Shown: positions 8,663 through 18,436 of the stretch, one piece after another | Position numbering within the stretch: position 1 is the stretch's first letter | Layout: each line of letters begins with the position of its first letter | Source of the DNA: BJGV01 sp003230615 | GTDB lineage: Bacteria; Pseudomonadota; Gammaproteobacteria; Burkholderiales; Nitrosomonadaceae | Assembly (NCBI GenBank): GCA_963663215.1 | Contig: OY760140.1 | Location: forward strand, 1,736,001 to 1,800,000 | DNA length: 64,000 nt | Direction: 5' to 3' | The notes under the pieces: generated by a model | The model's database searches: none | What the model was told of the DNA's origin: nothing | The model's input: only the letters and a program-made list of their open reading frames with translations | Made by a program: the position numbers and the translations under genes

Positions 8663-11395
8663 TTAGGCCAGCTTTCCGTGACACTGCTTGTATTTTTTCC
8701 CAGAACCACATGGACATGGATCATTACGTCCGACCTTGTCTCCTTGGCGCACGAACGGCTGATGCGTCTCTTGATGACCATCTTTACTACTATCCTCATC
8801 TTCACCTAACGCCTTCTCATAGGTCGAATGGTGATACTGCATGTTCGTTGGTGATCGCGGCACTTCAGATGCTGCTTCCACTTGCTGCTCGCTTCTTATC
8901 TGCACCATCATGAGTATTTGCGTAACCTCAGATTTTATCTCTTCTAGCATAGTGGAAAATAGGTCAAAAGCCTCACGTTTGTATTCCTGCTTTGGATTCT
9001 TTTGTGCATAACCGCGCAAGTGGATACCCTGGCGGAGGTGATCCAAAGCTGCCAAGTGCTCACGCCAATGAGTATCTAGACTCTGTAGCATTACTGCTCG
9101 CTCGTACTGATGCATGATATCAACACCAACCTCATCCACTTTACCCTGATAATGTTTGTTCGCTATTTCAGTAACCCGTTGGCCTAGGTTTTCCTCATGC
9201 AGCTCAGATTCTTTTTCCAACCATTCCTGCAATGGGAGCTGCAATTGATATTCTGAGGCAAGAGCCTTTTCTAGCCCCGGAACGTCCCACTGTTCCTCAA
9301 TACTTTCTGGCGGAATATGAAGACCGACAAGATGATCCAGAACGTCCCCACGCATTGCTGTAATAGTGTCAGAAATGTTGTGCGATTCTAGTAACTCATT
9401 TCGTTGCTGATAAATTACTCCGCGTTGATCATTGGCAACATCATCGTACTCAAGCAATTGCTTGCGTATATCAAAATTGCGGGCTTCCACTTTACGTTGT
9501 GCATTCTCAATAGCTCGAGTAACCCACGGATGTTCAATGGCCTCTCCCTCTGGCATGTTAAGACGCTGCATGATGCTGGCTACACGATCAGATGCAAAGA
9601 TGCGCAAAAGTGGGTCTTCAAGTGAAAGATAAAAACGGCTGGATCCGGGGTCGCCCTGACGCCCGGACCGACCACGTAACTGGTTATCCACCCGACGAGA
9701 TTCATGTCGCTCAGTGCCAATGATATGTAGCCCTCCTTGTTTCAGCACCTCGTCATGAAGAAGCTTCCATTCCTCGCGTAATTTGGCAATACGCTCTTCT
9801 TTGACGGAAGCGCTGGTATTCTCGTCTGAGCTTATACGCTCAATCTCAGGTTCTGGATTGCCACCTAACACTATATCGGTACCTCGTCCTGCCATGTTGG
9901 TTGCTATGGTAATCATCTTCGGGCGCCCAGCCTGAGTAACAATCTCTGCTTCACTTGCGTGTTGCTTGGCGTTTAGTAGCTGATGAGGTAGTTTGCTCTG
10001 CTTTAATAGTCCAGATAACAATTCGTTATTTTCAATTGAAGTAGTTCCAACTAAAACCGGCTGTCCGCGCTGGTGGCAATCTTTGATCCCTTCTATAATA
10101 GCGTTGTTCTTTTCATCCATAGTACGGAACACCTGATCCATGCGTTCGTCACGAATCATCTGACGATCGGTTGGAATAATCACAGTCTCCAATCCGTATA
10201 TTTGCTGGAACTCATAAGCCTCAGTATCCGCCGTGCCTGTCATGCCAGCTAATTTTTTATACATTCGAAAATAATTCTGGAAAGTAATCGAGGCAAGTGT
10301 CTGGTTTTCCTTTTGGATCGGAACATTCTCCTTGGCCTCTACCGCTTGGTGCAGCCCTTCTGACCAACGCCTACCAGACATAAGCCGTCCGGTAAATTCA
10401 TCTACTATCACTATCTCGCCATTCTGTACTACATAATGCTGATCAAGATGAAATAAGGAGTGGGCGCGCAGGGCTGCATAAAGATGATGTATAAGATTGA
10501 TATTGGTAGGATCATAGAGACTGGCCCCTACCGTCAACAGGCCAGCCTGGGTAAGTATTTTTTCTGCATGTTCGAAGCCTGACTCACTCAGTAGCACCTG
10601 CTGAGATTTCTCATCCACGCTGAAATCACCGGGACTATCTTCTTTATCCTGACGTACGAGTTTTGGAATCAGCGTATTCATACGAACGTAAACTTCAGTG
10701 TTACCTTCCGCCTGACCTGAAATGATCAGCGGGGTACGTGCTTCGTCAATTAGAATAGAATCCACCTCGTCAACAATGGCATAGTTGAGTGCACGTTGTA
10801 CTCGCTCAGCAGGGTCGCTCACCATATTGTCGCGCAGGTAATCAAAACCAAACTCGTTATTGGTACCATACGTAATGTCGGCAGAGTAAGCGGTCTGCTT
10901 GTTTTCATGATCCATCTGCGAAAGAACCACCCCCACACTTATGCCTAGGAATTGATATATACGCCCCATCCATTCGGAATCACGCTTAGCAAGATAGTCA
11001 TTCACCGTAACCAAATGAAAACCTTTGCCAGCAAGAGCATTAAGGTACGAGGGCAATGTCGCCGTCAGCGTTTTACCCTCACCCGTTCGCATCTCTGCAA
11101 TCTTTCCATTATGTAGCACAATTCCGCCAATTAATTGCACCCCAAAATGGCGCATATCCAAAACCCTTTTGCTGGCTTCACGTACTACTGCAAAAGTTTC
11201 TGGCAATAATGCATCAAGTGTCTCTCCATCTTTCACACGTTGCTTGAATTCGTCGGTCTTTGTACGTAATTGAGCATTCGTAAGTGCGGCAATAGTAGGT
11301 TCCAACGTGTTAATAGTGTCAACAGTCTGGAAATATTGCTTGATTAATCTATCGTTACGGCTACCAAAAACTTTCTTGAGAAGGGTGTTAAGCAT
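8663..11395 (-). CDS. secA: Protein translocase ATPase SecA
   Basis: SecA (910 residues) drives preproteins through SecYEG. The DEAD motor is complete: Walker A MRTGEGKTL, Walker B VDEVDSILIDEARTPL, the GTNNEFGFDYLRDNM region and motif VI GRSGRQGDPG. The C-terminus carries the SecB/zinc-binding tail GRNDPCPCGSGKKYKQCHG. The length matches proteobacterial SecA. It is transcribed with, but separated by a terminator-like hairpin from, the upstream M23 peptidase gene. Confidence 0.98.
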   Translation of the reverse strand: MLNTLLKKVFGSRNDRLIKQYFQTVDTINTLEPTIAALTNAQLRTKTDEFKQRVKDGETLDALLPETFAVVREASKRVLDMRHFGVQLIGGIVLHNGKIAEMRTGEGKTLTATLPSYLNALAGKGFHLVTVNDYLAKRDSEWMGRIYQFLGISVGVVLSQMDHENKQTAYSADITYGTNNEFGFDYLRDNMVSDPAERVQRALNYAIVDEVDSILIDEARTPLIISGQAEGNTEVYVRMNTLIPKLVRQDKEDSPGDFSVDEKSQQVLLSESGFEHAEKILTQAGLLTVGASLYDPTNINLIHHLYAALRAHSLFHLDQHYVVQNGEIVIVDEFTGRLMSGRRWSEGLHQAVEAKENVPIQKENQTLASITFQNYFRMYKKLAGMTGTADTEAYEFQQIYGLETVIIPTDRQMIRDERMDQVFRTMDEKNNAIIEGIKDCHQRGQPVLVGTTSIENNELLSGLLKQSKLPHQLLNAKQHASEAEIVTQAGRPKMITIATNMAGRGTDIVLGGNPEPEIERISSDENTSASVKEERIAKLREEWKLLHDEVLKQGGLHIIGTERHESRRVDNQLRGRSGRQGDPGSSRFYLSLEDPLLRIFASDRVASIMQRLNMPEGEAIEHPWVTRAIENAQRKVEARNFDIRKQLLEYDDVANDQRGVIYQQRNELLESHNISDTITAMRGDVLDHLVGLHIPPESIEEQWDVPGLEKALASEYQLQLPLQEWLEKESELHEENLGQRVTEIANKHYQGKVDEVGVDIMHQYERAVMLQSLDTHWREHLAALDHLRQGIHLRGYAQKNPKQEYKREAFDLFSTMLEEIKSEVTQILMMVQIRSEQQVEAASEVPRSPTNMQYHHSTYEKALGEDEDSSKDGHQETHQPFVRQGDKVGRNDPCPCGSGKKYKQCHGKLA

Positions 11396-11431
11396 TATAT
11401 ATTAAAAGAAATTCTACCTAAAAACTGTCGT

Positions 11432-11467
11432 CAAAAAAACAAGGGGCAAGGCTTTTGGCCTCACCCC
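11432..11467 (-). terminator. Rho-independent terminator after the M23 peptidase gene
   Basis: Read on the minus strand, GGGGTGAGGC pairs with GCCTTGCCCC (10 bp, two G-U) around a 5-nt loop, followed by TTGTTTTTTT. It sits between the M23 gene and secA and may partly insulate secA from upstream transcription. Confidence 0.75.
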
Positions 11468-11494
11468 GCCGCCACAACTAGTTTATGATCAGAC

Positions 11495-12412
11495 TCAATC
11501 AGATTTCTTTAGAAACCGTAATGGATTTTGTGGCAAGCCCTTATGCCTAACTTCAAAATGCAAGTGCGGACCAGTAGATCGGCCCGTGTTTCCCACTTCT
11601 GCAATCTTTTCTCCTTGCATTACCACCTGCCCCAACTTAACCAAGCGCTTGGAAGCATGTGCATAGCGACTGACAAGATTATTACCATGATCAACTGCAA
11701 TCATATTACCATATTCAGGATGGAGGTCAGAGTAAACCACCACACCACCTGCGGCAGCTATGATAGGTGCCCCAAATTCAGCAACAAAATCAACTCCATC
11801 ATGATAAGCTTTTTTCCCAGTAAAAGGATCAATACGGGCACCAAAACTAGATGAATACCACTTCACGTTCACCGGCATAAGGGAAGGTAGCATTTTTTTC
11901 TTGAGCCTGTCTTGCCTTATCAAGGAATCCAACGTTTCTAACTTGCTCATACGATCATCTATTGTGCGAGACAAATGCTGAACTTTATTGACAAATTCAC
12001 CAAAAGAAATATCTTGAAGCGGTAGGGTAGATAACGCACCCCCTTGACCTGGCATCTGATTAAATAACAATTCCCGAGACTCAATACCTGATAATTCTGC
12101 AAGTCTTTCACCTACTGAATCGAGCCTTAATAATTGCGCCTGCATCTGACCCATTTTGATCGCCATAGCATTTAGATTATCGCGCAGATACTGCTGGCTT
12201 TTCTCATAGTCATCCTGCTGCACGCTCATCACAAATGACCGCAAGGAAGGACTGTCGATCTTGTCCACATATCGTAACGAAAGATAATTAAGTCCCAAAA
12301 CCATCAACACAACAACAAGAAATAGCGCTCCAAATAACAGCACGAAGTGCCTTCTCGTGAAAGTCAATGCTTTTGCCTTTACCAGATGACTAGAAACTAG
12401 AATAATATTCAT
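11495..12412 (-). CDS. Membrane-anchored M23 (LytM) metallopeptidase
   Basis: This 305-residue protein has a short cytoplasmic N-terminus, one membrane helix (about residues 24-46), a periplasmic coiled-coil-like region and a C-terminal LytM domain. Zinc-site motifs YHDGVDF and GPHLHFEVRHKG are intact (H-x(3)-D and HxH), so it is probably an active peptidoglycan endopeptidase. An M23 gene next to secA and divergent from a DUF721 gene is a common betaproteobacterial arrangement. A terminator follows it. Confidence 0.9.
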   Translation of the reverse strand: MNIILVSSHLVKAKALTFTRRHFVLLFGALFLVVVLMVLGLNYLSLRYVDKIDSPSLRSFVMSVQQDDYEKSQQYLRDNLNAMAIKMGQMQAQLLRLDSVGERLAELSGIESRELLFNQMPGQGGALSTLPLQDISFGEFVNKVQHLSRTIDDRMSKLETLDSLIRQDRLKKKMLPSLMPVNVKWYSSSFGARIDPFTGKKAYHDGVDFVAEFGAPIIAAAGGVVVYSDLHPEYGNMIAVDHGNNLVSRYAHASKRLVKLGQVVMQGEKIAEVGNTGRSTGPHLHFEVRHKGLPQNPLRFLKKSD

Positions 12413-12520
12413 ATCCTCTCCGAACTCTAGTACAACACATATGACGTATTTATCTACACAGAGTAATGCTATGAAGCGTGGTATTCTGTGTGAGAAATCA
12501 CAACACTAGCTATTTCAAAT

Positions 12521-12985
12521 ATGACAATACACAAAATCAATTTCTACCTTAGTGCCCTCATGGATGCACCTCAGCATCAAGAGATGTTCACCTACATTGA
12601 CCAATTAACACAAATGCAACAAGCATTCATGAAAATTATCCCGTCCCAATTAGCAAAGAACTGCTCTCTAGGCCGATTTTCAGATGGAAAGTTGACTATA
12701 TTAGTGGGCAACGGACCAGTCGCAGCAAAACTTAAGCAAATTCTACCATCTTTACTATTAAAATTTCATAAAATGGGCTATCAGGAGGTTACTGCAATTC
12801 AAATTACTGTGCAAGCAAATTACTACACATACAGCGCAGATGATTCACTCCGTAAAAGCCCGGAAATAGGCCAAGTTGGCATGGAAAGCCTGAGTAAATT
12901 TGTTACAAATTTACCTACATCGCCATTAAAAACTGCTGTAAAATCAATGCTTAAGAGACGAACCAAGCTACCAAAGAAAACTTAA
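12521..12985 (+). CDS. DUF721 (DciA-like) protein
   Basis: A 154-residue protein with the DUF721 layout: N-terminal helical segment, then a KH-like core with FSDGKLTILVGNGPVAAKLK and the strand-rich VTAIQITVQ. DUF721 includes DciA, the helicase-operator protein that loads DnaB in bacteria lacking DnaC/DnaI; that function is inferred from the family. It is divergent from the M23/secA genes, with about 108 bp between starts. Confidence 0.7.
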   Translation: MTIHKINFYLSALMDAPQHQEMFTYIDQLTQMQQAFMKIIPSQLAKNCSLGRFSDGKLTILVGNGPVAAKLKQILPSLLLKFHKMGYQEVTAIQITVQANYYTYSADDSLRKSPEIGQVGMESLSKFVTNLPTSPLKTAVKSMLKRRTKLPKKT

Positions 12986-13445
12986 TATAACTGTAGATAT
13001 AGTATAAGATAATCAAAGCAGAGATCACTTAGCAGTTTGATTTCATTAATTCTTATTGGAATTATCATTTTTTTTGAACTACATGAAACAAATTTTTAAA
13101 CTGCAAGGTAAAAACTTCTTTCTTTAAGTAAAATAATTCGAAGTTGGCCTTTGAAACTTAAAGAAAAATTAACTATCCTTATGGGAATCAATAGCTGAGT
13201 ATCGAGTATCAATACATCACATTTTTCAGCTCTTCAAATTAGGCCGAACACTATCAATATACAAAATGAATGTAAGAACAACAACTACGCTACCAAAATT
13301 TGTGTGCAATTTGTACGCCTATCCGTGTGTTCCAAAGAATTTTACGCTGTGCTAAAATCATATTCGTCAGAAAACACTTTCCCCGGTTGGTAAATATGTA
13401 AGCAATATTGTGTTGCGTATGCACGGATGCGTCAACTTCGCAAAA
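12986..13445. other. AT-rich intergenic region upstream of tRNA-Phe
   Basis: About 460 bp without a supportable ORF on either strand. Only a possible tRNA promoter near 13330-13358 stands out; the rest shows no repeat or gene remnant that I can recognise. Confidence 0.5.
13330..13358 (+). promoter_or_regulatory. Candidate promoter of tRNA-Phe
   Basis: TAAAAT at 13353-13358 is preceded by TGC (extended -10) and, 17 bp upstream, by a weak -35 TTCCAA at 13330-13335. It lies about 88 bp before the mature tRNA. Confidence 0.35.
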
Positions 13446-13521
<76 letters not shown>

Positions 13522-13528
13522 GATAAAA

Positions 13529-13562
13529 TAAGCGGTTACATATTAATTTCTGTAACCGCTTA
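13529..13562 (+). terminator. Terminator of tRNA-Phe
   Basis: A perfect 12-bp stem, TAAGCGGTTACA with TGTAACCGCTTA, surrounds a 10-nt loop and is followed by TTTTCTGTTT. Confidence 0.85.
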
Positions 13563-13697
13563 TTTTCTGTTTCGTGGAATGTAACCATTTTGTAACAACA
13601 TTTACTCAAAAATGGATGATTTGGGTAATAAAATGGGATGGGATTGTTCCAAATTAGGTGTACCCCCTATTAACTATATTTATATGTTAGTAAACCT

Positions 13698-14381
13698 TTA
13701 CACTCTGGTTCTGAATGGTTTCTTACGCCTGGTTATCGAGTTTCTAATGTCATCTATAACATCATCTAGGATGCTATCCTGGGCTACAAAAGCCGCTTGT
13801 GTTATACCTTCCATCTTTTCTACAGCCTTTTGGACTCGAGGTGAGATCTTATCTTTGGCTTCACCCAAATACCAAAAGACTTCCTCGTATTCGTGCAACT
13901 CTTCCAAATGTTTTTTGAATTCCTCGGGTGCCATTTCAACACGTCCTTGTCTTGGCCAATAGTGAGTACCAAGCATACGCGCTGCAAGGAAGATTTCATT
14001 TATAATTTTGTTAAGCTCGTCAAATGGTTCTGTGGCAGAAGAGCCAAATGCTGCCATTACACGATAACGCATGGAGCGAATCTGAGCGAATAGCTTTTCT
14101 CTCTTTTGGTATCGCTCAAATACCACGTTGGCTTGGTCAAGCAATCGAGATTCTTCAGCGAGTTCATTATTAGCGCGTTTACGTTTACTGCCTTCACCGT
14201 CAAACGAATGAGGACTACGAATTTGCTTAATTGCATCTTCTGCTTCATAGAACAAAGCAAGAACAGATTCTGCAAGTTCAATACGACGCTTACCCACAAA
14301 TCCCCTCTTCCAAGTATATACACCTACCAAAACTGCTAATGCAGCGATCAAGATTGCGATTGAACTTATGAAATCGAGCAT
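13698..14381 (-). CDS. Hypothetical membrane-anchored helical protein
   Basis: I do not recognise a family in these 227 residues. The N-terminus has one hydrophobic segment (ISSIAILIAALAVLVGVYTW, residues 5-24) followed by positive charges, so the rest is probably cytoplasmic. The body is charged and helical (for example FKKHLEELHEYEEVFWYLGE) with no catalytic motif visible, and the end is very basic (ITRRKKPFRTRV). It sits alone between tRNA-Phe and an integrase relic, antisense to both flanking genes, so island cargo is likely. An accessory or defence role would be speculation. Confidence 0.6.
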   Translation of the reverse strand: MLDFISSIAILIAALAVLVGVYTWKRGFVGKRRIELAESVLALFYEAEDAIKQIRSPHSFDGEGSKRKRANNELAEESRLLDQANVVFERYQKREKLFAQIRSMRYRVMAAFGSSATEPFDELNKIINEIFLAARMLGTHYWPRQGRVEMAPEEFKKHLEELHEYEEVFWYLGEAKDKISPRVQKAVEKMEGITQAAFVAQDSILDDVIDDIRNSITRRKKPFRTRV

Positions 14382-14431
14382 TACAACTCTCCAAGGGTGT
14401 TAAGCAGCTGCACAATAAAGCCTAATTGGGG

Positions 14432-14750
14432 GTAAGCGCCACTATTATAGAGGAAAAATGCTAGTATAGTGGGAGTAAGTATTGTTATGGAAGGAATGAG
14501 TGTTGCCATGGTGGAGGACAAACACCACTATAGTTTAGTAAGTAATAAAATAGTGGGAATAGGTAAATACCACTATTGTGATAGTAAGTCTCAATATGGT
14601 GGGAGTATACACATCTATGTCGTTGCTAAACACCACTATGGCAAGACATAAATACAACTATGGTGATGCTAACACCACTTTGGTGGGGAAAATTACTAAG
14701 AGAAGCGCCATAAACGCTATAAAAAACATTATAAGTTCCACTATGGTGCC
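14432..14750. repeat. Degenerate 21-bp tandem repeat tract (about 15 units)
   Basis: Units abut with a period of exactly 21 bp, apart from a 4-nt insertion at 14579-14582. The consensus is AGTAAACACC followed by ACTATGGTGGG; the core CCACTATGGTGG (or CCACTATAGTGG) is itself palindromic. Best units are 14537-14557, 14583-14603, 14625-14645, 14667-14687 and 14730-14750; others are strongly diverged. It is not CRISPR, as there are no spacers. Short plus-strand frames run through parts of it (heptapeptides such as LNTTMAR, ANTTLVG), but the insertion breaks the frame and coding is unproven. Confidence 0.85.
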
Positions 14751-14921
14751 GAACGATATTTTGGTGATACAGGTTTTACTACCTACGTATTATGCATACC
14801 GGCTGCTGCTGTAGCGCCCCAAATTGCTCCAGTGTATATCCAATGGTTGGTAAAAAAGCCTAGAACGGAAACTTCATCCCACCGCATATGGGCGCATAAA
14901 GAAAAGTGAGTAGGTTAGGAA

Positions 14922-15101
14922 CTACATTGATGGGAGTGGGCCAGAGTCAGTATCTGTCACAGTTTTGGTACAAATATCACGGAATTGAAAATCCACACCA
15001 GCCGCTTTCCTTACCTTCTCAAGTTGATTTCTAGGTTTTAAGTAGGTAAGAAGACGTTGTCCATTACCATTCTGAATTAAATCGCTGTCGGCATTAGGGA
15101 A
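14922..15101 (-). pseudogene. Relic of a phage-type tyrosine integrase (C-terminal part)
   Basis: The minus-strand frame from 15101 to a TAG at 14922-14924 encodes 59 residues with no start codon. It contains SDLIQNGNGQ, LEKVRKAAGVDFQFRDICTK and VTDTD, matching the part of phage integrases that usually reads KAR-AAGVDFQFRDIRAKTATDT. The conserved Arg of the RDIR box is Cys here, and both the upstream catalytic domain and the downstream Arg/His/Tyr boxes are missing. With tRNA-Phe 1.4 kb away, it marks a decayed integrative element next to hemA. Confidence 0.75.
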
Positions 15102-15194
15102 CTACTAATTCTTCTCATTGATAGTATTCAAGCTCTTGTAATATTATAATTATAGGATTTTCGTATTCTTTACCAGTTGCTTAGATAACTATCT

Positions 15195-16448
15195 ATGGAA
15201 TTATTAGCCTTCGGCATCAACCATCAGACTGCACCGCTAGATGTGCGCGAACAAGTTGTATTCCCAGAAGATGCAATGGAACACGCATTGCACGATCTGA
15301 TAGGTCATCATCCAGTAAAAGAGGCGGCGATTGTCTCTACTTGTAATCGAACCGAAGTCTATTGCAGCACGGACAAACCAGATGCAACAGCGAACTGGCT
15401 AGCAGACTTTCATCAGTTACAAGCACGGGAATTAGAACCCTATCTATACAGGCTTCCGCGAGAACATGCAGTAAAACATGCTTTTAGGGTTGCAAGTGGG
15501 TTAGATTCTATGGTGCTGGGTGAACCGCAGATACTGGGCCAATTGAAAGAAGCAGTAAAATCTGCAGAACATGCCGGGACACTTGGTATGTTGCTACACA
15601 AACTGTTTCAACGCACTTTTTTTGTTGCTAAAGAGGTTCGCACGTCCACCGAAATCGGCGCGAATTCTGTTTCCATGGCGGCGGCGTCTACACAACTAGC
15701 GGAAAGAATTTTTGGTAATGTTAGTGAACAACGCGTACTGTTCATTGGAGCGGGAGAAATGATCGAACTATGTGCCAGCCATTTCTCTGCACGCCACGCA
15801 AAGCATATAACAGTTGCAAACCGTACTATCGAACATGCACAGGCTCTGGCAAATCGTTTTAATGCGCAGACAATTACGCTAAATGAACTTCCTGAACAGT
15901 TGGCTTTTCATGACATCGTTGTGACCTGTACCGCAAGTCCTCTGCCGATACTTGGAAAAGGCATGGTGGAGCGTGCTATCAAAACACGTAAACATCGCCC
16001 AATTTTTATGGTGGATCTAGCTGTGCCACGTGACATTGAACAGGAGGTTGTAGAGCTGGATGACGTGTTTCTCTATACTGTAGATGATCTTGCCGATATT
16101 GTCCAAGAGGGTCTGGACTCGCGTCAAGGCGCAGTGGCTCAGGCTGAAGCTATCATTGACTCAAATGTAATTAATTTTATGCACTGGCTAGAATCTCGTG
16201 AACTGGTTCCTACCATACGTGCATTACGCAACCAAGCAGAACACTATCGCCGACATGAACTTGAACGGGCCATCAAACTTTTAGCCAAAGGAGGAGACCC
16301 GCAAAAAATTATGGAATCATTGAGTAACAGTCTCACTAACAAATTTTTACATACACCCTCCAATGTTCTTAATCATGCTCCGGCGGATGAGCGAGATGTC
16401 TTAGTCGAACTGGTAAACCGACTCTACCAACTTGATCGCTTAGAATGA
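15195..16448 (+). CDS. hemA: Glutamyl-tRNA reductase
   Basis: HemA reduces Glu-tRNA to glutamate-1-semialdehyde, the first step of C5 haem synthesis; HemL, the next enzyme, is at 24846-26129. Cys50 in STCNRTEVYC is the catalytic thiol, GLDSMVLGEPQILGQ and the NADPH-site FIGAGEMIELCA follow, and the C-terminal dimerisation domain is complete at 417 residues. Its stop overlaps the prfA start by 4 nt. Confidence 0.97.
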   Translation: MELLAFGINHQTAPLDVREQVVFPEDAMEHALHDLIGHHPVKEAAIVSTCNRTEVYCSTDKPDATANWLADFHQLQARELEPYLYRLPREHAVKHAFRVASGLDSMVLGEPQILGQLKEAVKSAEHAGTLGMLLHKLFQRTFFVAKEVRTSTEIGANSVSMAAASTQLAERIFGNVSEQRVLFIGAGEMIELCASHFSARHAKHITVANRTIEHAQALANRFNAQTITLNELPEQLAFHDIVVTCTASPLPILGKGMVERAIKTRKHRPIFMVDLAVPRDIEQEVVELDDVFLYTVDDLADIVQEGLDSRQGAVAQAEAIIDSNVINFMHWLESRELVPTIRALRNQAEHYRRHELERAIKLLAKGGDPQKIMESLSNSLTNKFLHTPSNVLNHAPADERDVLVELVNRLYQLDRLE

Positions 16449-17521
16449 ACGAAGGTATTACTACCAAGCTCATGCAACTGAGTTCACGCCTGGAAGAATT
16501 GAACAGTCTGCTGAGTAGCGAAACTATCACTTCCGATCTTGATTATTACCGTAAGCTTACACGCGAGCACGCTGAGATTGTGCCAGTGGTTGAGCTTTAC
16601 CACGCTTACCAACTAAGTGAACACGATATTCAAACAGCGCAGGAAATGTGTGCCGATGCTGAAATGCGTGAATTTGCTGATACCGAGATACGAAACGGCA
16701 AAGAAAAACTTACGCAAATCGAATCAGAATTGCAAAAACTGTTACTGCCTAAGGATCCAAATGATGAACACAATATTTTCCTGGAAATTCGTGCCGGTAC
16801 GGGTGGAAATGAGTCAGCATTATTTTCCGGAGATTTATTTCGTATGTACACACGTTTTGCTGAACGTCAACGTTGGCAAGTAGAAATTATTTCGCAAAGT
16901 CCATCTGAAGTGGGTGGGTACAAAGAAATTATTGCTAAGATCATCGGTCACGGTGCGTATTCTAAACTTAAGTTTGAATCGGGTGGCCACAGGGTACAAC
17001 GTGTACCATCTACCGAGACCCAGGGACGCATTCACACATCTGCCTGTACGGTTGCAGTAATGCCAGAGGCGGATGAAATCTCCGATATAATATTAAACCC
17101 AGCCGAGTTGAGAATTGATACTTATCGTGCCTCTGGCGCAGGGGGGCAGCATATCAATAAAACTGATTCAGCTGTACGGATTACTCATCTTCCTACTAGT
17201 ATAGTGGTCGAGTGCCAGGACGGACGCTCACAGCACAAAAACAAAGCGCAAGCAATGAGTGTTTTAGCTGCTAGAATCCGTGACAAACAAATGCACGAAC
17301 AACAAGCTAAGCAGGCTGCTACCCGTAAGTTACTAATTGGTAGCGGCGACCGCTCAGAACGTATCCGTACCTATAATTTTCCTCAGGGACGTATATCTGA
17401 TCACCGAATCAACCTCACGCTTTATAAGATAGACCAAATTATGGATGGTGACCTGGATGACCTATGTTCTGCACTTTTATCAGAGCATCAAGCAGAACAA
17501 CTGGCAGCAATGGGGGAATAA
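16445..17521 (+). CDS. prfA: Peptide chain release factor 1
   Basis: RF1 (358 residues) terminates at UAA and UAG. The codon-recognition tripeptide PST lies at about 188-190 (RVPSTETQGR) and the peptidyl-hydrolysis GGQ at 233-235 (SGAGGQHINKTDSAVR). The PxT tripeptide distinguishes RF1 from RF2. It overlaps hemA and is followed by prmC, which methylates its GGQ glutamine. Confidence 0.97.
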   Translation: MNEGITTKLMQLSSRLEELNSLLSSETITSDLDYYRKLTREHAEIVPVVELYHAYQLSEHDIQTAQEMCADAEMREFADTEIRNGKEKLTQIESELQKLLLPKDPNDEHNIFLEIRAGTGGNESALFSGDLFRMYTRFAERQRWQVEIISQSPSEVGGYKEIIAKIIGHGAYSKLKFESGGHRVQRVPSTETQGRIHTSACTVAVMPEADEISDIILNPAELRIDTYRASGAGGQHINKTDSAVRITHLPTSIVVECQDGRSQHKNKAQAMSVLAARIRDKQMHEQQAKQAATRKLLIGSGDRSERIRTYNFPQGRISDHRINLTLYKIDQIMDGDLDDLCSALLSEHQAEQLAAMGE

Positions 17522-17599
17522 AACAAAATATTCTTGAGTCATTACTGCAGTATTAAGGTCGCAAACCTAGATCCTACGTGCTTGAATTGGCATCCTAAG

Positions 17600-18436
17600 A
17601 TGAACTTCAAAACACAACTTGTTTCAATAGCACAGATTCTAAACCATGCATGCAATTACATTGTCTATACTGATGCGCGGATATTGCTGCAGGGCGTGCT
17701 TAAGGTGAATCATGCCTACCTCATTGCTCATCCTAAACAGAACCTAATACCAATACAAATACAAAACTTTCAGTTGTTAGTTACACGACGTATCAATGGT
17801 GAGCCGATTGCCTATATTATTGGAGAACGTGAGTTCTACAGCATGAAATTTAAGGTAAAGCCTGCGGTGCTGATTCCTCGCCCGGAAACAGAATTGTTGG
17901 TAGATCTAGCATTAGAGAAAATTTCCTTAAATCTACCTTGTAAAGTTCTGGACCTAGGGACTGGCAGCGGTGCAATTGCAATAACCATTGCCAAACATCG
18001 CCCGTTAGCCAATATTACTGCAGTGGATTTTTCAGATGAAGCTATAGCTGTCGCTAAAAAAAACGCTAAAAATCTTGACGTAAGTAACGTGCGCGTTATT
18101 GCGAGTGACTGGTTTAGAGAGCTATCTGGGGAAAGATTTGACTATATCATTTCAAACCCACCCTATGTCGTCATCGGTGACCCGCATCTCAGCCAGGGAG
18201 ACTTACGCTTTGAACCTCGAATAGCGCTGATTGCAGGATCAGATGGATTGGATTGTATTCGCCTCATCATTGCTTCTGCTGTTTCTCATCTTGTAGTTGG
18301 GGGCTGGTTACTACTTGAACACGGCTACGATCAAGCGAAGATAAGTAAACAATTACTCGAGAAAGCAGGCTTTAGTGATATTTTTTCATGCTCCGATTTA
18401 GCAGGGGTAGTAAGAGCCAGTGGTGGGCGACGCTAG
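17600..18436 (+). CDS. prmC: Release factor glutamine methyltransferase PrmC
   Basis: PrmC N5-methylates the Gln of the GGQ loop in RF1 and RF2 using SAM. The SAM motif VLDLGTGSGAIAI, acidic VDFSDEA and active-site ISNPPYVV are present. I prefer ATG 17600 (278 residues), because the upstream TTG frame from 17534 adds residues unlike the family. Gene order prfA-prmC-grxD is typical. Confidence 0.92.
   Translation: MNFKTQLVSIAQILNHACNYIVYTDARILLQGVLKVNHAYLIAHPKQNLIPIQIQNFQLLVTRRINGEPIAYIIGEREFYSMKFKVKPAVLIPRPETELLVDLALEKISLNLPCKVLDLGTGSGAIAITIAKHRPLANITAVDFSDEAIAVAKKNAKNLDVSNVRVIASDWFRELSGERFDYIISNPPYVVIGDPHLSQGDLRFEPRIALIAGSDGLDCIRLIIASAVSHLVVGGWLLLEHGYDQAKISKQLLEKAGFSDIFSCSDLAGVVRASGGRR

Noticed and set aside
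14432..14750. Possible CRISPR array
   Set aside because: Units abut directly with no unique spacers, diverge strongly and are only 21 bp; no cas genes.
14469..14814. Short plus-strand ORFs through the 21-bp repeat
   Set aside because: They begin within repeats, change frame at the 4-nt insertion and have no ribosome site; coding cannot be supported.
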